Assembly: GCF_000482865.1 (NCBI RefSeq)
Contig: NZ_AXWW01000018.1
Coordinates: forward strand, 17,746 to 81,745
DNA from: Actinokineospora inagensis DSM 44258
GTDB taxonomy: Bacteria > Actinomycetota > Actinomycetes > Mycobacteriales > Pseudonocardiaceae
Reading direction: 5' to 3'
DNA: 64,000 bases
Numbering within the stretch: the first letter of the stretch is position 1; every line of letters begins with the position of its first letter. Below, one piece after another: positions 44,138 to 53,796 of this stretch. The notes beneath the pieces were generated by a model, which saw only the letters and a list, made by a program, of their open reading frames with translations, made no database searches and had not been told where the DNA came from. The position numbers and the translations under genes are program-made.

Positions 44138-45283
44138 GTGAGCACCAGCGCAGAGGTTCCCGACGTCGAGGCCGTCCGCAAGGCGTTGGCCGGGGTGCAG
44201 GACCCGGAGATCCACCGACCGATCACCGACCTCGGCATGGTCAAGGACGTCGTCGTCCACCCGGACGGTCGCGTCCACGTCGCCGTGTACCTGACCGTCG
44301 CAGGCTGCCCCCTCCGCGACAAGATCACCCGTGACGTGACAGCAGCCGTATCCGCACTGCCAGGGGTCGAACGGGTCACCGTCGAACTCGACGTGATGAA
44401 CGACGAGCAGCGCACCGCCCTCCGCAAGTCCCTGCGCGGCGACACAGAGGAACCCCGCATCCCCTTCGCCGAACCCGGTTCGCTGACCCGCGTGTACTGC
44501 GTCGCGTCGGGCAAGGGCGGTGTCGGCAAATCCAGCGTCACGGTCAACCTGGCCGTCGCGATGGCGGCGCGCGGCGTGAAGGTCGGCATCGTCGACGCCG
44601 ACATCTACGGCCACTCGATCCCCCGCATGGTCGGCGCGACGGACAAGCCGACCAAGGTCGAGAAGATGATCCTGCCCCCGCAGGCCAACGGGGTGAAGGT
44701 CATCTCCATCGGCATGTTCACCCCCGGCAACACCCCCGTCGTGTGGCGCGGACCGATGCTGCACCGGGCCCTCCAGCAGTTCCTCGCCGACGTGTTCTGG
44801 GGCGACCTGGACGTGCTGCTGCTCGACCTGCCGCCCGGCACCGGCGACATCGCCATCTCCGTGGCCCAACTCATCCCCAACGCGGAGATCCTGGTCGTCA
44901 CCACGCCCCAGCAGGCGGCGGCCGAGGTCGCCGAACGCGCGGGGGCGATCGCCCTGCAGACCCGGCAGCGCGTCGCGGGCGTCATCGAGAACATGTCCTG
45001 GTACGAGCTTCCCGACGGCTCCCGCACCGACCTGTTCGGCACCGGCGGCGGCCAGTCCGTCGCCGACTCGCTGTCCCGCGCCGTCGGTTCCGCCGTGCCG
45101 CTGCTCGGTCAGGTCCCCCTCGACCCCACCGTCCGCGAAGGCGGGGACGCCGGCCGCCCGGTCGTCCTCGGCAACCCGGAGTCGACGGCGGCCAAGGTCC
45201 TCACGGACATCGCCACCAAGCTGTCGATCCGCGCGCGCGGGCTCTCCGGCCGGATGCTGTCGGTATCACCCGCGGGCCGCTGA
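44138..45283 (+). CDS. mrp: Mrp/NBP35-family iron-sulfur cluster carrier ATPase
   Basis: A 381-residue scaffold/carrier ATPase. An N-terminal MIP18-like domain (about 1-95, 'GVQDPEIHRPITDLGMVKDV') precedes the deviant Walker A SGKGGVGKSS, switch regions 'GIVDADIYGHSIPRM' and 'LLLDLPPGTGDIAISVAQL'. The usual C-terminal CxxC is not evident. It transfers Fe-S clusters to apoproteins. GTG 44138 follows TAGCAT by 6 bases (leaderless-type). Rv1229c is the mycobacterial counterpart. Confidence 0.92.
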   Translation: MSTSAEVPDVEAVRKALAGVQDPEIHRPITDLGMVKDVVVHPDGRVHVAVYLTVAGCPLRDKITRDVTAAVSALPGVERVTVELDVMNDEQRTALRKSLRGDTEEPRIPFAEPGSLTRVYCVASGKGGVGKSSVTVNLAVAMAARGVKVGIVDADIYGHSIPRMVGATDKPTKVEKMILPPQANGVKVISIGMFTPGNTPVVWRGPMLHRALQQFLADVFWGDLDVLLLDLPPGTGDIAISVAQLIPNAEILVVTTPQQAAAEVAERAGAIALQTRQRVAGVIENMSWYELPDGSRTDLFGTGGGQSVADSLSRAVGSAVPLLGQVPLDPTVREGGDAGRPVVLGNPESTAAKVLTDIATKLSIRARGLSGRMLSVSPAGR

Positions 45284-45495
45284 CGCACGCCCACCAGCCT
45301 GACCCCGCCGGGATCTCGTGGAACGGCACCGCTGGTGCCTTCACTTACCGCTAGCCAGTTGTCCACAACGCACCGAGTTCTCCACAGGTCAACGGTCTCC
45401 CCCCTTGACAGGTCGCCGTTCGCGCTACCGTCAGGAATGGGCCCCCGGCCCCCGGGTGGGTGGGGTCCGGCTTGGGGCCTGGCGGAGATCAAGTC

Positions 45496-45600
45496 AAGGG
45501 CTGGACCGGGTGAAAGGCGGGCTGGCCGAAGGGCTGGACCGGGTGAAAGGGCGGACAGGCCGAAGGGCTGGACCGGGTGAAAGGACGGAGCCGGGCGAAA
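45496..45600. repeat. Three tandem 33-34 base repeats
   Basis: Units begin AAGGGCTGGACCGGGTGAAA and end in a GGCCG-type tail; three copies in a row, the last diverging (GGAGCCGGGCG). Open in several frames but not protein-like. Confidence 0.8.
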
Positions 45601-45618
45601 AGTGTCTGGGCGAAACTG

Positions 45619-45658
45619 TGTGATCGCCAAGGGGAATTGGGTGATCGCCAAGGGGTGG
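45619..45658. repeat. Two tandem 19-base repeats
   Basis: GTGATCGCCAAGGGG occurs twice 21 bases apart, just after the 33-base array. Confidence 0.75.
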
Positions 45659-45738
45659 GCGTTGTCCTGAGCTGCTGGTGCGGGGGCCTGCGGTTGGCGG
45701 GCTCGGCAGGGGGCGCCGGGGTGGCGACGTGGGAAGGG

Positions 45739-46311
45739 CTAGCGGGCCGGGGGTGGGGTGGTGGCGCGCCAGCAGGATTGGACGTGGTCGTCGACCATGC
45801 CGGTGGCCTGCATGAGGGCGTAGCAGGTGGTGGGGCCGACGAAGGCGAAGCCGAGGCGTTTGAGGGTTTTGGCCATGGCCTTGGACTCCGGGGTGACGGC
45901 GGGGACGTCGGCCATGGTGGCGGGGCGGACGCGAGGGGCGTCGGGGGCGAACGACCAGAGGAGGTCGTCGAGGGGTTGGTCGAGGTCGGCGATGGCGCGG
46001 GCGTTGCGGATGGTGGCTTCGATCTTGGCTCGGTTGCGGACGATGCCCGCGTCGCCCATGAGGCGTTCGACGTCCGACTGGTCGAAGGCGGCGACCTTCT
46101 CGGGGATGAAACCGAGGAAGGCCGAGCGGAAGGCTTCGCGTTTGCGGAGGATCGTGATCCAGGACAGCCCGCTCTGGAAGGCTTCCAGGCTGACCCGTTC
46201 GTACATGGCGTTGGCGCCGCGGAGCGGGACGCCCCACTCGTTGTCGTGGTAGTCGGCGTAGTCGGGGGTGGAGTCGCCCCAGGCGCAGCGGGTCAGGGTC
46301 GGGTCCGTCAT
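45739..46311 (-). CDS. tag: DNA-3-methyladenine glycosylase I
   Basis: A 190-residue base-excision enzyme removing 3-methyladenine. It has 'CAWGDSTPDYADYHDNEWGV', 'EAFQSGLSWITILRKREAFR' with the catalytic Glu region, and 'LGFAFVGPTTCYALMQATGM'. Zinc-binding residues of the Tag family (Cys near the start, His near the end) are present. Its ATG overlaps the SRPBCC stop (ATGA). Rv1210 is the counterpart. Confidence 0.93.
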   Translation of the reverse strand: MTDPTLTRCAWGDSTPDYADYHDNEWGVPLRGANAMYERVSLEAFQSGLSWITILRKREAFRSAFLGFIPEKVAAFDQSDVERLMGDAGIVRNRAKIEATIRNARAIADLDQPLDDLLWSFAPDAPRVRPATMADVPAVTPESKAMAKTLKRLGFAFVGPTTCYALMQATGMVDDHVQSCWRATTPPPAR

Positions 46312-46727
46312 GCGGCGACCGTGGCGGCGAGGCGGCGGAGGGAGTGGCGCAGGCCAGCGCGGAAAGCGGGGCCGACGACGACCCACAGGAGGGCAGGCAG
46401 GTGCAGCCGCTCGTGCCACACGAAGGTGGATTCGGCGCCGCGGTCGACGACCTCGAAGACGCCGGTGCCGCGCACGACGCGACCGGTGTGCCGGACCGCG
46501 CACACGGTCGGCGGCCGCCATTCGGTGATCTCCATGTGGTCAGTGAACCCGATGCCACCGACACCGCTGAACGCGGCCAGCGTCGACCCCACCGAGCGCC
46601 CGTCGCCGCCGGTGACCCGGACGCGGGTGCCGAGCATCCAGTCGCCCTGCGCGGCCCAGTCGGTCACCGCGGCCCAGGTGCGTTCGGCGGGCGCGGCGAT
46701 GTCGACCCGCTCAGCCAGTTCGATCAT
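46308..46727 (-). CDS. SRPBCC-family protein
   Basis: A 139-residue START/Bet v 1-like (polyketide cyclase type 2) protein, typical start 'VDIAAPAERTWAAVTDWAAQ' and 'EITEWRPPTVCAVRHTGRVV'. It probably binds a hydrophobic ligand in its cavity; ligand unknown. Overlaps the DivIVA-like gene by 17 bases and the tag gene by 4. Confidence 0.85.
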   Translation of the reverse strand: MIELAERVDIAAPAERTWAAVTDWAAQGDWMLGTRVRVTGGDGRSVGSTLAAFSGVGGIGFTDHMEITEWRPPTVCAVRHTGRVVRGTGVFEVVDRGAESTFVWHERLHLPALLWVVVGPAFRAGLRHSLRRLAATVAA

Positions 46728-47019
46728 CGACCTTGGGGTTCTCCAGTTCGGCGACCCGGCCGCGCAGCTCGTCGACCTCGTCGCCGAGCCGCTTGAGCAC
46801 CCAGTCGACCTCGGCCATCCGGTAGCCGCGGAAGACCAACTGGAAGCGGACCGACCGCACGTCGTCGCCGGTGACGTCGGCGGTGGGCAACCGGGTCGGC
46901 GACGCGCCCGGCGGCAGCGGCGGCAGCTCCTCGCCCCGGCCGAAGACCACGGACGCGAGCAGGAACACCACGGCCGCGACGAGCGCCATGACGACGAGGT
47001 AGATGAGCACGGTGGTCAC
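46711..47019 (-). CDS. DivIVA-domain membrane protein
   Basis: A 102-residue protein. The N-terminus is one membrane helix ('VLIYLVVMALVAAVVFLLAS'). A DivIVA-type segment follows ('RFQLVFRGYRMAEVDWVLKR'), then a coiled coil ending in ELENPK. The DivIVA motif suggests curvature or pole/septum localisation. Rv1209 is a probable counterpart. GTG 47019. Confidence 0.85.
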   Translation of the reverse strand: MTTVLIYLVVMALVAAVVFLLASVVFGRGEELPPLPPGASPTRLPTADVTGDDVRSVRFQLVFRGYRMAEVDWVLKRLGDEVDELRGRVAELENPKVDDRTG

Positions 47020-47110
47020 CCGGCAGATGGTGTCACGCCGCGGCCGGTCAGCACAGCGCGCGGAGGAATTCACTTGCTCACCGCAGGCGGGGTGTAAACA
47101 CTGCGTGAGC

Positions 47111-47584
47111 ATGGTCGAGTACGCGATCCGCCGAGCCACCCCGGACGACTGGTCCGCCATCCGCTCGATCCGCCTGACGGCCCTGGCCGACGCCCCGTAC
47201 GCGTTCGCGTCCAACCTCGCCGCGGAGCAGCCGCACCCCGAGTCGCGCTGGCGCGCGTGGCCCGCCGAGCACGCCGTGTTCCTGGCCTGGTCCGGTGATC
47301 GCCCGGTCGGGATCACCGTCGGCATCCCCGGCGACGAGGTCGACATGATCTCGGTGTGGACGGACCCCGGGTTCCGCGGCACCGGCCTGGCCACCGACCT
47401 CGTCGAGACCCTGGTGACCTGGGCCGGGTCGCGCTCCGCCACCGCCGTCACCGCCTGGGTCGTCGGCGACAACCCACGCGCCCGCCGCTTCTACGCCCGT
47501 CTCGGCTTCACCTTGACCGGCAAGGAGATGCCGTGGCCCAACGACCCGTCGATCACCGAGTACCACCTGTCCCGCCCGCTCTAG
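47111..47584 (+). CDS. GNAT-family N-acetyltransferase
   Basis: A 157-residue acetyltransferase, with 'YAIRRATPDDWSAIRSIRLT' at the start, 'VWTDPGFRGTGLATDLVETL' (motif A, acetyl-CoA) and 'NPRARRFYARLGFTLTGKEM' (motif B). Substrate unknown. ATG 47111; divergent from the DivIVA-like gene across 91 bases. The 3' end touches the mrr remnant. Confidence 0.88.
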   Translation: MVEYAIRRATPDDWSAIRSIRLTALADAPYAFASNLAAEQPHPESRWRAWPAEHAVFLAWSGDRPVGITVGIPGDEVDMISVWTDPGFRGTGLATDLVETLVTWAGSRSATAVTAWVVGDNPRARRFYARLGFTLTGKEMPWPNDPSITEYHLSRPL

Positions 47585-47990
47585 GCTTCCTCGGCGGCAT
47601 CACGATCCGCGCGTCGATGCCGTTCTGCCTGCAGAGGCCGAGCAGTTGGGTGCCGTCGTAGAGCTGGATGGGTTTGCCGTTGGCGAACTCGTAGGTGCCG
47701 GGGCCAAAACCGCTGGTGGTGACCAGGATTCCCATGGTCGCCCCGCACAAGCTCGGTGTCGAGACCGAGGCACTCGAACAGGTTCGGCATGCGCGGCCGC
47801 GATCTTCTCGTCCGGCCGTGCACCGAGCAGCCTGCGGATGTCCCCGGGCTGTCGAGGCTCGGTCGCACGTCGCGGTCGAGGGTGGTGCGCGGTATGCCGC
47901 CGAGTTCAGACATCCGGGCGGCCACGGCAGCGGTCCGCACGGCGGCCTCGCCCCTTTCTGGCGGATCTCCGCCTCCGTCCAGCGCGTGCT
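47581..47990 (-). pseudogene. Remnant of an Mrr-type restriction endonuclease gene
   Basis: Pieces of an Mrr-like protein appear in different frames. The conserved end 'GILVTTSGFGPGTYEFANGK' with LYDGTQLLGL is in one frame (3' part, about 47620-47740). 'GDIRRLLGARPDEKIAAAH' lies in another frame just upstream. The catalytic core is not continuous in any frame. Several frameshifts have destroyed the gene. Confidence 0.65.
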
Positions 47991-48098
47991 GGAACTGCTG
48001 CGCCTCCCACCGCCTGCGCCTTGGCGTACGCAGCCCATTCCGACCCCTTGACGACCCGTGCCCGCCCGAGCACCCAAGGTAGCGGAGGTGGGTGACAC

Positions 48099-49001
48099 TC
48101 AGTCGAGGATCGCGGCCATGGGTGGGCGGTCGGCGACCAGGACGTCGGTGCGGTCGGGTAGCCATTCGCCGCTGACCTGGACGAACTGGGTGAACGGGCT
48201 GGCGGCGGCGGGGATGCCGCAGCGGGTGAGGGCGGTGCCGAGGATTTGGCGGGCCATGACGCCGAGTTGCAGCAGGGAGCGGTTGCGGTGCTTGCGGACG
48301 CCGAGGTTGACCTGGGCGAGTCCGCTGAGGCCGTACCGGCTGTGCGCGTCAAGGAGGAGGCCGATCTCGACGCCGTAGCCCGCGGCGAAGGGGACGGCGG
48401 TGAGGAATTCCCTGGTCGCGGCGTACTCGCCCCCCAGGGGCTGGATGATGTCGGACAGGTCTGGTCGCAGAGCGGACAGCAGGGGGCGCGCCAGCAGTTC
48501 TGTCACGCGGCCGCCGCCGGTGCCCGCTTCCTCGGTTTCGAGCCGCAGCGGACGTCGGTAGAAGCCCTTGACCAGGTGCACACCGTGCGCGGTCAGCAGC
48601 GGTCCGAGCAGGTGCGGCACGAACGCCGGGTCGGGGTCGACGAGGTCGGAGTCCAGGAAGACGACCAGGTCGCCGGTCGTGGCGGCGAGTGAGCGCCACA
48701 GGACCTCGCCCTTCCCTGGGCGGGGGGCGACGTCGGGGAGGATGGCGTCGCGGTGGGCCACGCGGGCGCCCGCCGCCTCGGCGACGGCGCGGGTCCGGTC
48801 GGTCGACCCCGAGTCGACGACCAGCAACTCGTCGACCAGGGACCCGAGCAGCGGCCGGACCGACGCGACGACGGCGCCGACCGTGGACTCCTCGTCCAAC
48901 GCGGGCAGGACGACGCTGACCGTGCGGTCGCCCTTGGCGCGCACCAGTTGCGACACCGTCCACTCCGGACTTTGCCAGGTGGTCCGGTCGAGTCCGCTCA
49001 C
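48099..49001 (-). CDS. gpgS: Glucosyl-3-phosphoglycerate synthase
   Basis: A 300-residue GT81 glycosyltransferase that joins glucose to 3-phosphoglycerate, the first step to glucosylglycerate and methylglucose lipopolysaccharide. It has 'VSVVLPALDEESTVGAVVAS', the nucleotide site 'VVFLDSDLVDPDP', 'PLGGEYAATREFL' and 'YGVEIGLLLDAHSRYG'. GTG overlaps the folP-like stop (GTGA). The order folP2-gpgS equals Rv1207-Rv1208. Confidence 0.93.
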   Translation of the reverse strand: MSGLDRTTWQSPEWTVSQLVRAKGDRTVSVVLPALDEESTVGAVVASVRPLLGSLVDELLVVDSGSTDRTRAVAEAAGARVAHRDAILPDVAPRPGKGEVLWRSLAATTGDLVVFLDSDLVDPDPAFVPHLLGPLLTAHGVHLVKGFYRRPLRLETEEAGTGGGRVTELLARPLLSALRPDLSDIIQPLGGEYAATREFLTAVPFAAGYGVEIGLLLDAHSRYGLSGLAQVNLGVRKHRNRSLLQLGVMARQILGTALTRCGIPAAASPFTQFVQVSGEWLPDRTDVLVADRPPMAAILD

Positions 49002-49867
49002 GCGAGCGCCCTGGTCACGCGCGCGGGTGGCCGCGTCCCGGCGATGCTGGCGACCATGTCGACCACGTGCCGCGTCTGCGCGACCTGGTGGGCGCGGAAC
49101 ACTTTCGCCCCAGCCCACGCCGATACGGCCGTCGCGGCGAGGGTGCCGTCGACCCGTTCGTCCAAGGTGGCGTCCAGGCTCTCGCCGACGAAGTCCTTGT
49201 TGGACAAGGCCATCAGCACGGGCCAACCCGTGGCGACCAGTTCGTCCAACCGGCGCAACAACTCGAGGCCGTGCCAGGTGTTCTTACCGAAGTCGTGCGT
49301 CGGGTCGATGAGCACACCCTCACGCGGTACGCCCAACGAGACCATCCGCTCGGCACGGGCCACGAGCTCGTCGACGACTTCGTGCACCACGTCGAGATAG
49401 CGCACGCGGTGCGGATCCGTGCGCGGCGCGGCGCCACCGGTGTGCGAGCAAACGATGCCGACGCCGAACTCGGCGGCCACCTCGGCCAACCGGGGATCGG
49501 CGCCCGCCCACGTGTCGTTGATCAGGTCGGCGCCCTCCGCGCACACCGCCCGCCCGACCTCGTGCCGCCACGTGTCGACGCTGATCACCAGGCCGGGGTG
49601 GCGCTCGCGCACGGCGGCGACGAACGGCACGACCCGCCGCGCCTCCTCCGCCGCGTCGACCGTCTCCCCGTGCGACCCGGCCCGCACCCCGCCGATGTCG
49701 ACGATGTCCGCGCCCGCCGCCACCGCCCGGTCCACCGCCGCCAACGCCGCGGGCTCGGCGAACGTGGCCCCCCGGTCGTAAAACGAGTCCCTGGTCCGGT
49801 TGACGATCGCCATCACCAGGGCGCGGTCCTGCGGGACGTCGCGCGCGCCGAACCGGATCACGGTCAT
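48998..49867 (-). CDS. Dihydropteroate synthase-family protein (FolP2-like)
   Basis: A 289-residue TIM-barrel protein. It has 'MAIVNRTRDSFYDRGATFAE', 'ADIVDIGGVRAGSHGETVDA', 'DTWRHEVG' and 'DPTHDFGKNTWHGLELLRRL'. In true FolP1 the second segment normally reads IGGESTRPG; here the sulfa/pABA loop differs (GGVRAGSHG), as in FolP2, which does not make dihydropteroate in mycobacteria. So enzymatic activity is uncertain. Coupled to gpgS. ATG 49867 chosen over upstream starts. Confidence 0.85.
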   Translation of the reverse strand: MTVIRFGARDVPQDRALVMAIVNRTRDSFYDRGATFAEPAALAAVDRAVAAGADIVDIGGVRAGSHGETVDAAEEARRVVPFVAAVRERHPGLVISVDTWRHEVGRAVCAEGADLINDTWAGADPRLAEVAAEFGVGIVCSHTGGAAPRTDPHRVRYLDVVHEVVDELVARAERMVSLGVPREGVLIDPTHDFGKNTWHGLELLRRLDELVATGWPVLMALSNKDFVGESLDATLDERVDGTLAATAVSAWAGAKVFRAHQVAQTRHVVDMVASIAGTRPPARVTRALA

Positions 49868-49961
49868 GGTTCCCGATGGTGCCATGCGTGAGCGGCGTCT
49901 CCACCGCGCGGTAGCCCCCACGGCGGCCGACTACAGTGGGAACGACCGAGGAGGCCCATCC

Positions 49962-50633
49962 GTGTTCTATCGCACGCTGCGCGTCGTGCTCTCGTTCCTG
50001 GCCAGGATGTTCCTGCGCCCCGTCGTCGAGGGCGCCAACCTGGTGCCCGCCAAGGGCCCGGTGATCCTGGCCATCAACCACCTCGCCGTCATCGACAGCT
50101 TCGTGGTCCCGATGATGGTCCCCCGCCGCGTCTCCTTCCTGGCGAAAGCCGAGTACTTCGCGGGCGGCACCCCCCGCGAACGCCTGGTCGGCGTCCTCTT
50201 CCGCGCCCTCGGCGCCATCCCCGTCGAACGCGACAACAGCCGCGCCGCACTGGCGTCCTTGGAAGTCGCGGGCGCCGTCCTGGACGCGGGCGAGGCCTTC
50301 GCCATCCACCCCGAAGGCACCCGCTCACTCGACGGCCGCCTCCACCGCGGACGCACGGGAGTCGCCCAACTCGCGCTGGAACACAACGCGCCGGTGGTAC
50401 CGGTGGCGCTGATCGGGACGGACAAGGTGCAACCAGCGGGCAAGAAGTGGCCCCGACCGCACCGGATCACCGTCCGGTTCGGCACCCCCCTGGACTTCTC
50501 CCGCTACGACGGAATGGCCAACTCCCTCCCCATCCGCCGCGCGGTCACCGACGAGATCATGTACGCCATCCTGGAACTCAGCGGCCAAGAATACGTCGAC
50601 TCCTACCACAAACGCCCCAGCGAAGCCGCCTGA
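49962..50633 (+). CDS. 1-acylglycerol-3-phosphate acyltransferase-type enzyme
   Basis: A 223-residue PlsC-like acyltransferase. The catalytic NHLAVID (H-x4-D) motif and HPEGTRS motif are present, plus 'GAIPVERDNSRAALASLE'. It probably adds an acyl chain to lysophosphatidic acid or a related lipid in the membrane. GTG 49962 follows GAGGAGG by 7 bases. Divergent from the folP-like gene. Confidence 0.9.
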   Translation: MFYRTLRVVLSFLARMFLRPVVEGANLVPAKGPVILAINHLAVIDSFVVPMMVPRRVSFLAKAEYFAGGTPRERLVGVLFRALGAIPVERDNSRAALASLEVAGAVLDAGEAFAIHPEGTRSLDGRLHRGRTGVAQLALEHNAPVVPVALIGTDKVQPAGKKWPRPHRITVRFGTPLDFSRYDGMANSLPIRRAVTDEIMYAILELSGQEYVDSYHKRPSEAA

Positions 50634-50700
50634 CCCGACCCTCCCCCACCCGAGTGAACCCTCCCCCAACCGCTTGACACCGCCACCCCCCAGCACACAC

Positions 50701-50748
50701 GGGCGGCCCCCACCCTCCCGGGGGCAGCCCTCGATGCCAGTCTACCGG
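50701..50748 (+). repeat. Dispersed hairpin repeat, copy 4
   Basis: GGGCGGCCCCCACCCTCCCG start, ATGCCAGTCTACCGGGG end; the centre (GGGGCAGCCCTCG) has diverged. Confidence 0.8.
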
Positions 50749-51018
50749 GGGTGGGGGAGGGAAAAGGGGGCTGGTCAAGGGCTGTGGATAGCTGGGTGGG
50801 TTGTGGATAACTGGGGTGCGGGGCGGTACTTGGTCGGGAGGGGCTGAGGGCTTGTTGGGGTAGCCGGTTGAGGTGCCAGAACAGGCGGGCGGGGCGGCGT
50901 TGTGTGAGAGGCGTAGCGGTGCCGTGGGTGGCTGGTTGCCTGGCGGCAACCTCGCTTGCAGGTGTGTGCTTGTCGCCTTCGGCGACGCCGCTGGGTTGCG
51001 CCAGATAAAACGTGAGTG

Positions 51019-51163
51019 CCCGCTGGGGTGAAGTTGTTTTGTTTGGGGCCCCTGACAGCAGCCTGGGGCAAGGCTAAAGGCGGGGCCACTGGAAAGCGTG
51101 GCCTTACCCGCCAGTCAGCTTAAGGCTGCCGTCCCCCAAACAAAACAACTTCACCCCAGCGGG
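51019..51163. mobile_element. 145-base element with 30-base perfect terminal inverted repeats
   Basis: The left end CCCGCTGGGGTGAAGTTG... (51019-51048) is an exact inverse of the right end (51134-51163). Inside, the inverse match continues imperfectly (CAGCAGCC/GGCTGCCG), with a hairpin GGCCACTGGAAAGCGTGGCC at the centre. No coding capacity and no obvious target duplication. Could be a MITE-like non-autonomous element or a large structured terminator. Confidence 0.6.
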
Positions 51164-51181
51164 CGGTTGGGATCGGCGGGT

Positions 51182-51261
51182 TTCGAGGCGCGCGGCGCGG
51201 GAGTGGCGCTTCGTCGAAGGGGCGTGGGGTTCGAAGCGCGCGGTGTAAGGGTGGCGCTTCG
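51182..51261. repeat. Two tandem units with hairpin potential (period 48)
   Basis: A 32-base unit TTCGA(G/A)GCGCGCGG...GTGGCGCTTCG occurs at 51182 and 51230. Each can fold (CGAAGCG/CGCTTCG). Just past the 3' end of the first LOG gene, so possibly terminator-related. Confidence 0.65.
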
Positions 51262-51307
51262 CCGCTATGGGGTGGGGGTCGTGGGGCGGGGTTCAAGTTG
51301 GTGGGGG

Positions 51308-51843
51308 TTACGGGGCGCAGGCGGTGAGGGCGTCGTGGGGGGTGTGGGTTATTACGAGGGCGTCCAGGGCTGTTTGGGAGACGAATCCGCGGGTGTGGAG
51401 GTCTTTTACCCAGGTGAGCATGCCGGACCAGTGGTCGTCCGGGTCTAGGAGGACTACTGGTTTGTTGTGCATTCCGAGGTATCGGGAGGTCCATACTTCG
51501 AACAGTTCCTCGCACGTTCCCAAGCCGCCCGGTAGGGCCAGGAAGGCGTCTGCTCTCTCGTCCATTTCGCGTTTTCGTTCGCGCATGGTGTCGACGACTA
51601 TCAACTCGGTGGCGGTTGGGTCGGCTCGTTCGAGGTTGATGAGGGGGCGTGGGATCACGCCGATGGTGGGGGCGCCCGCCTGGCGGGCGGCGTCGGCGAC
51701 GGCGCCCATCATGGCGGCGGTGGAGCCGCCCCAGACGAGGGTCCAGCCGCGGGTGGCCAGGCCGGTGCCGACCTCGGTGGCGAGGTCGAGGTAGGACTGG
51801 GGGACGGTGGGGTGGGAGCCGCAGTAGACGGCCACTGCGTGGG

Positions 51844-51847
<4 letters not shown>
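51308..51847 (-). CDS. LOG-family protein 1 (TIGR00730)
   Basis: A 179-residue LOG-like Rossmann protein with 'LVWGGSTAAMMGAVADAARQ' and the signature LPGGLGTCEELFE. LOG enzymes hydrolyse nucleoside-5'-monophosphates, releasing the base (cytokinin activation in plants, AMP-type substrates in bacteria). The TTG start overlaps the stop of the second LOG gene (TTGA). Smaller than its neighbour, with its own DNA sequence, so it is an ancient paralogue. Confidence 0.87.
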
Positions 51848-52638
<791 letters not shown>

Positions 52639-52684
52639 GCGGGCGAGTCTAGGGCGATCTCGTTGCGCCCGTTGGGGATGGGCG

Positions 52685-53752
52685 CTAACGGCTGACGAAC
52701 TGGCGGAGGACGCGGGCGCAGTGGGTGATCTGTTCGACCGGGACGTTCTCCTGCTGGGTGTGCGCGAGCGTCGGGTCGCCGGGGCCGAAGTTGACGGCGG
52801 GGATGCCGAGCGCGGCGAACCGGGCGACGTCGGTCCAGCCGAGCTTGGCGATCGGCGTGGCGCCGGTGGCGGCGACGAGTTCCCGGGCGGCGGGGGCGGT
52901 GAGGCCGGGCAGCGCGCCGGGGGCGGAGTCGACGACGTCGATGTCGTACCCGGCGAACACCTCCCGCAGGTGGGCCTCGGCCTGTTCGGGGCCGCGGTCG
53001 GGCGCGAACCGGTGGTTGATCCGCAGTTCGGCCGCGTCCGGGACGACGTTGCCCGCGACGCCGCCCTCGATGTGGACGGCCTGCAGCCCTTCGCGGTAGG
53101 TGCAGCCGTCGATCTCGACGACGCGGGTCTCGTACGCGGCGAGGGTGGCCAGGGCGGCGCCGATGGCGTGGATCGCGTTGACGCCCATCCAGCCGCGGGC
53201 GACGTGCGCGCGGGTGCCCTTGGTGCGCAGGCGGATGCGCATTGTGCCCTGGCAGCCCGCCTCGATGCCCCCGTTGGACGGCTCGCAGACGACGGCAAGG
53301 TCGCCGTCCATCCAGTCGCGGTACTCGCGTTCGACCCGGTTGAGCCCGTTGCGCTCGGCCTCGACCTCTTCGCAGTCGTAGAACAAGAAGGTCAGGTCGT
53401 GCTTGGGGTCGGTGACGGCGGCGGCGAGGTGCAGCATCACCGCGACGCCGCCCTTCATGTCGACGCTGCCCAGGCCGTGTAGCACGCCGTCGACCAGACG
53501 GGGCGGCAGATTGTTGTTCACCGGCACCGTGTCGATATGACCGGCGAAGACCACGCGCGACGGGCGGCCCAGGTTGGTGCGGGCCAGCACGGTGTTCCCG
53601 GTGCGGACGACCTCCAGGTGCAGGGCCTGGGCACGCAGGGCGCGTTCGACGGCGTCGGCGAGCGCGGCCTCGTCACCGGACACGCTGGGGGCCTCGACGA
53701 CGGCGAAGGTCAGGTCGACGGGGTCGGCGGTGAGATCCAACTCAACGGTCAC
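52685..53752 (-). CDS. dapE: Succinyl-diaminopimelate desuccinylase
   Basis: A 355-residue zinc peptidase-like enzyme removing succinate from N-succinyl-LL-diaminopimelate. M20-family motifs are '[20 protein letters not shown]', '[20 protein letters not shown]' and [16 protein letters not shown]. The lid domain contains '[18 protein letters not shown]'. GTG 53752 follows TAGCGT by 8 bases. Divergent from dapD across 44 bases. Rv1202 is the counterpart. Confidence 0.94.
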   Translation of the reverse strand: MTVELDLTADPVDLTFAVVEAPSVSGDEAALADAVERALRAQALHLEVVRTGNTVLARTNLGRPSRVVFAGHIDTVPVNNNLPPRLVDGVLHGLGSVDMKGGVAVMLHLAAAVTDPKHDLTFLFYDCEEVEAERNGLNRVEREYRDWMDGDLAVVCEPSNGGIEAGCQGTMRIRLRTKGTRAHVARGWMGVNAIHAIGAALATLAAYETRVVEIDGCTYREGLQAVHIEGGVAGNVVPDAAELRINHRFAPDRGPEQAEAHLREVFAGYDIDVVDSAPGALPGLTAPAARELVAATGATPIAKLGWTDVARFAALGIPAVNFGPGDPTLAHTQQENVPVEQITHCARVLRQFVSR

Positions 53753-53796
53753 GGCCCAGCACGCTACCCGGCGCGGGATTGGCTACCGTGTCCGGT

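Larger units (their letters stand above)
45284..45738. other. Repeat-bearing gap after mrp
   Basis: No gene is visible over 455 bases. Holds TTGTCCACA (45359-45367) and the variant TTCTCCACA (45380), then the 33-base and 19-base tandem repeats, then a GT-rich stretch up to the 3' end of the tag gene. Confidence 0.6.
50634..51307. other. Repeat-rich gap between plsC-like and LOG genes
   Basis: No gene over about 670 bases. In order: hairpin repeat copy 4, TGTGGATAG and TGTGGATAA (50783, 50802; DnaA-box-like), small hairpins near 50937-50995 (GTTGCCTGGCGGCAAC, TCGCCTTCGGCGA), the 145-base inverted-repeat element, and a pair of tandem hairpin units. Confidence 0.65.

Noticed and set aside
43263-50810. 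Replication origin suggested by DnaA-box-like sites
   Set aside because: Sites are far apart, and dnaA, dnaN, gyrB or parAB genes are missing from the window.
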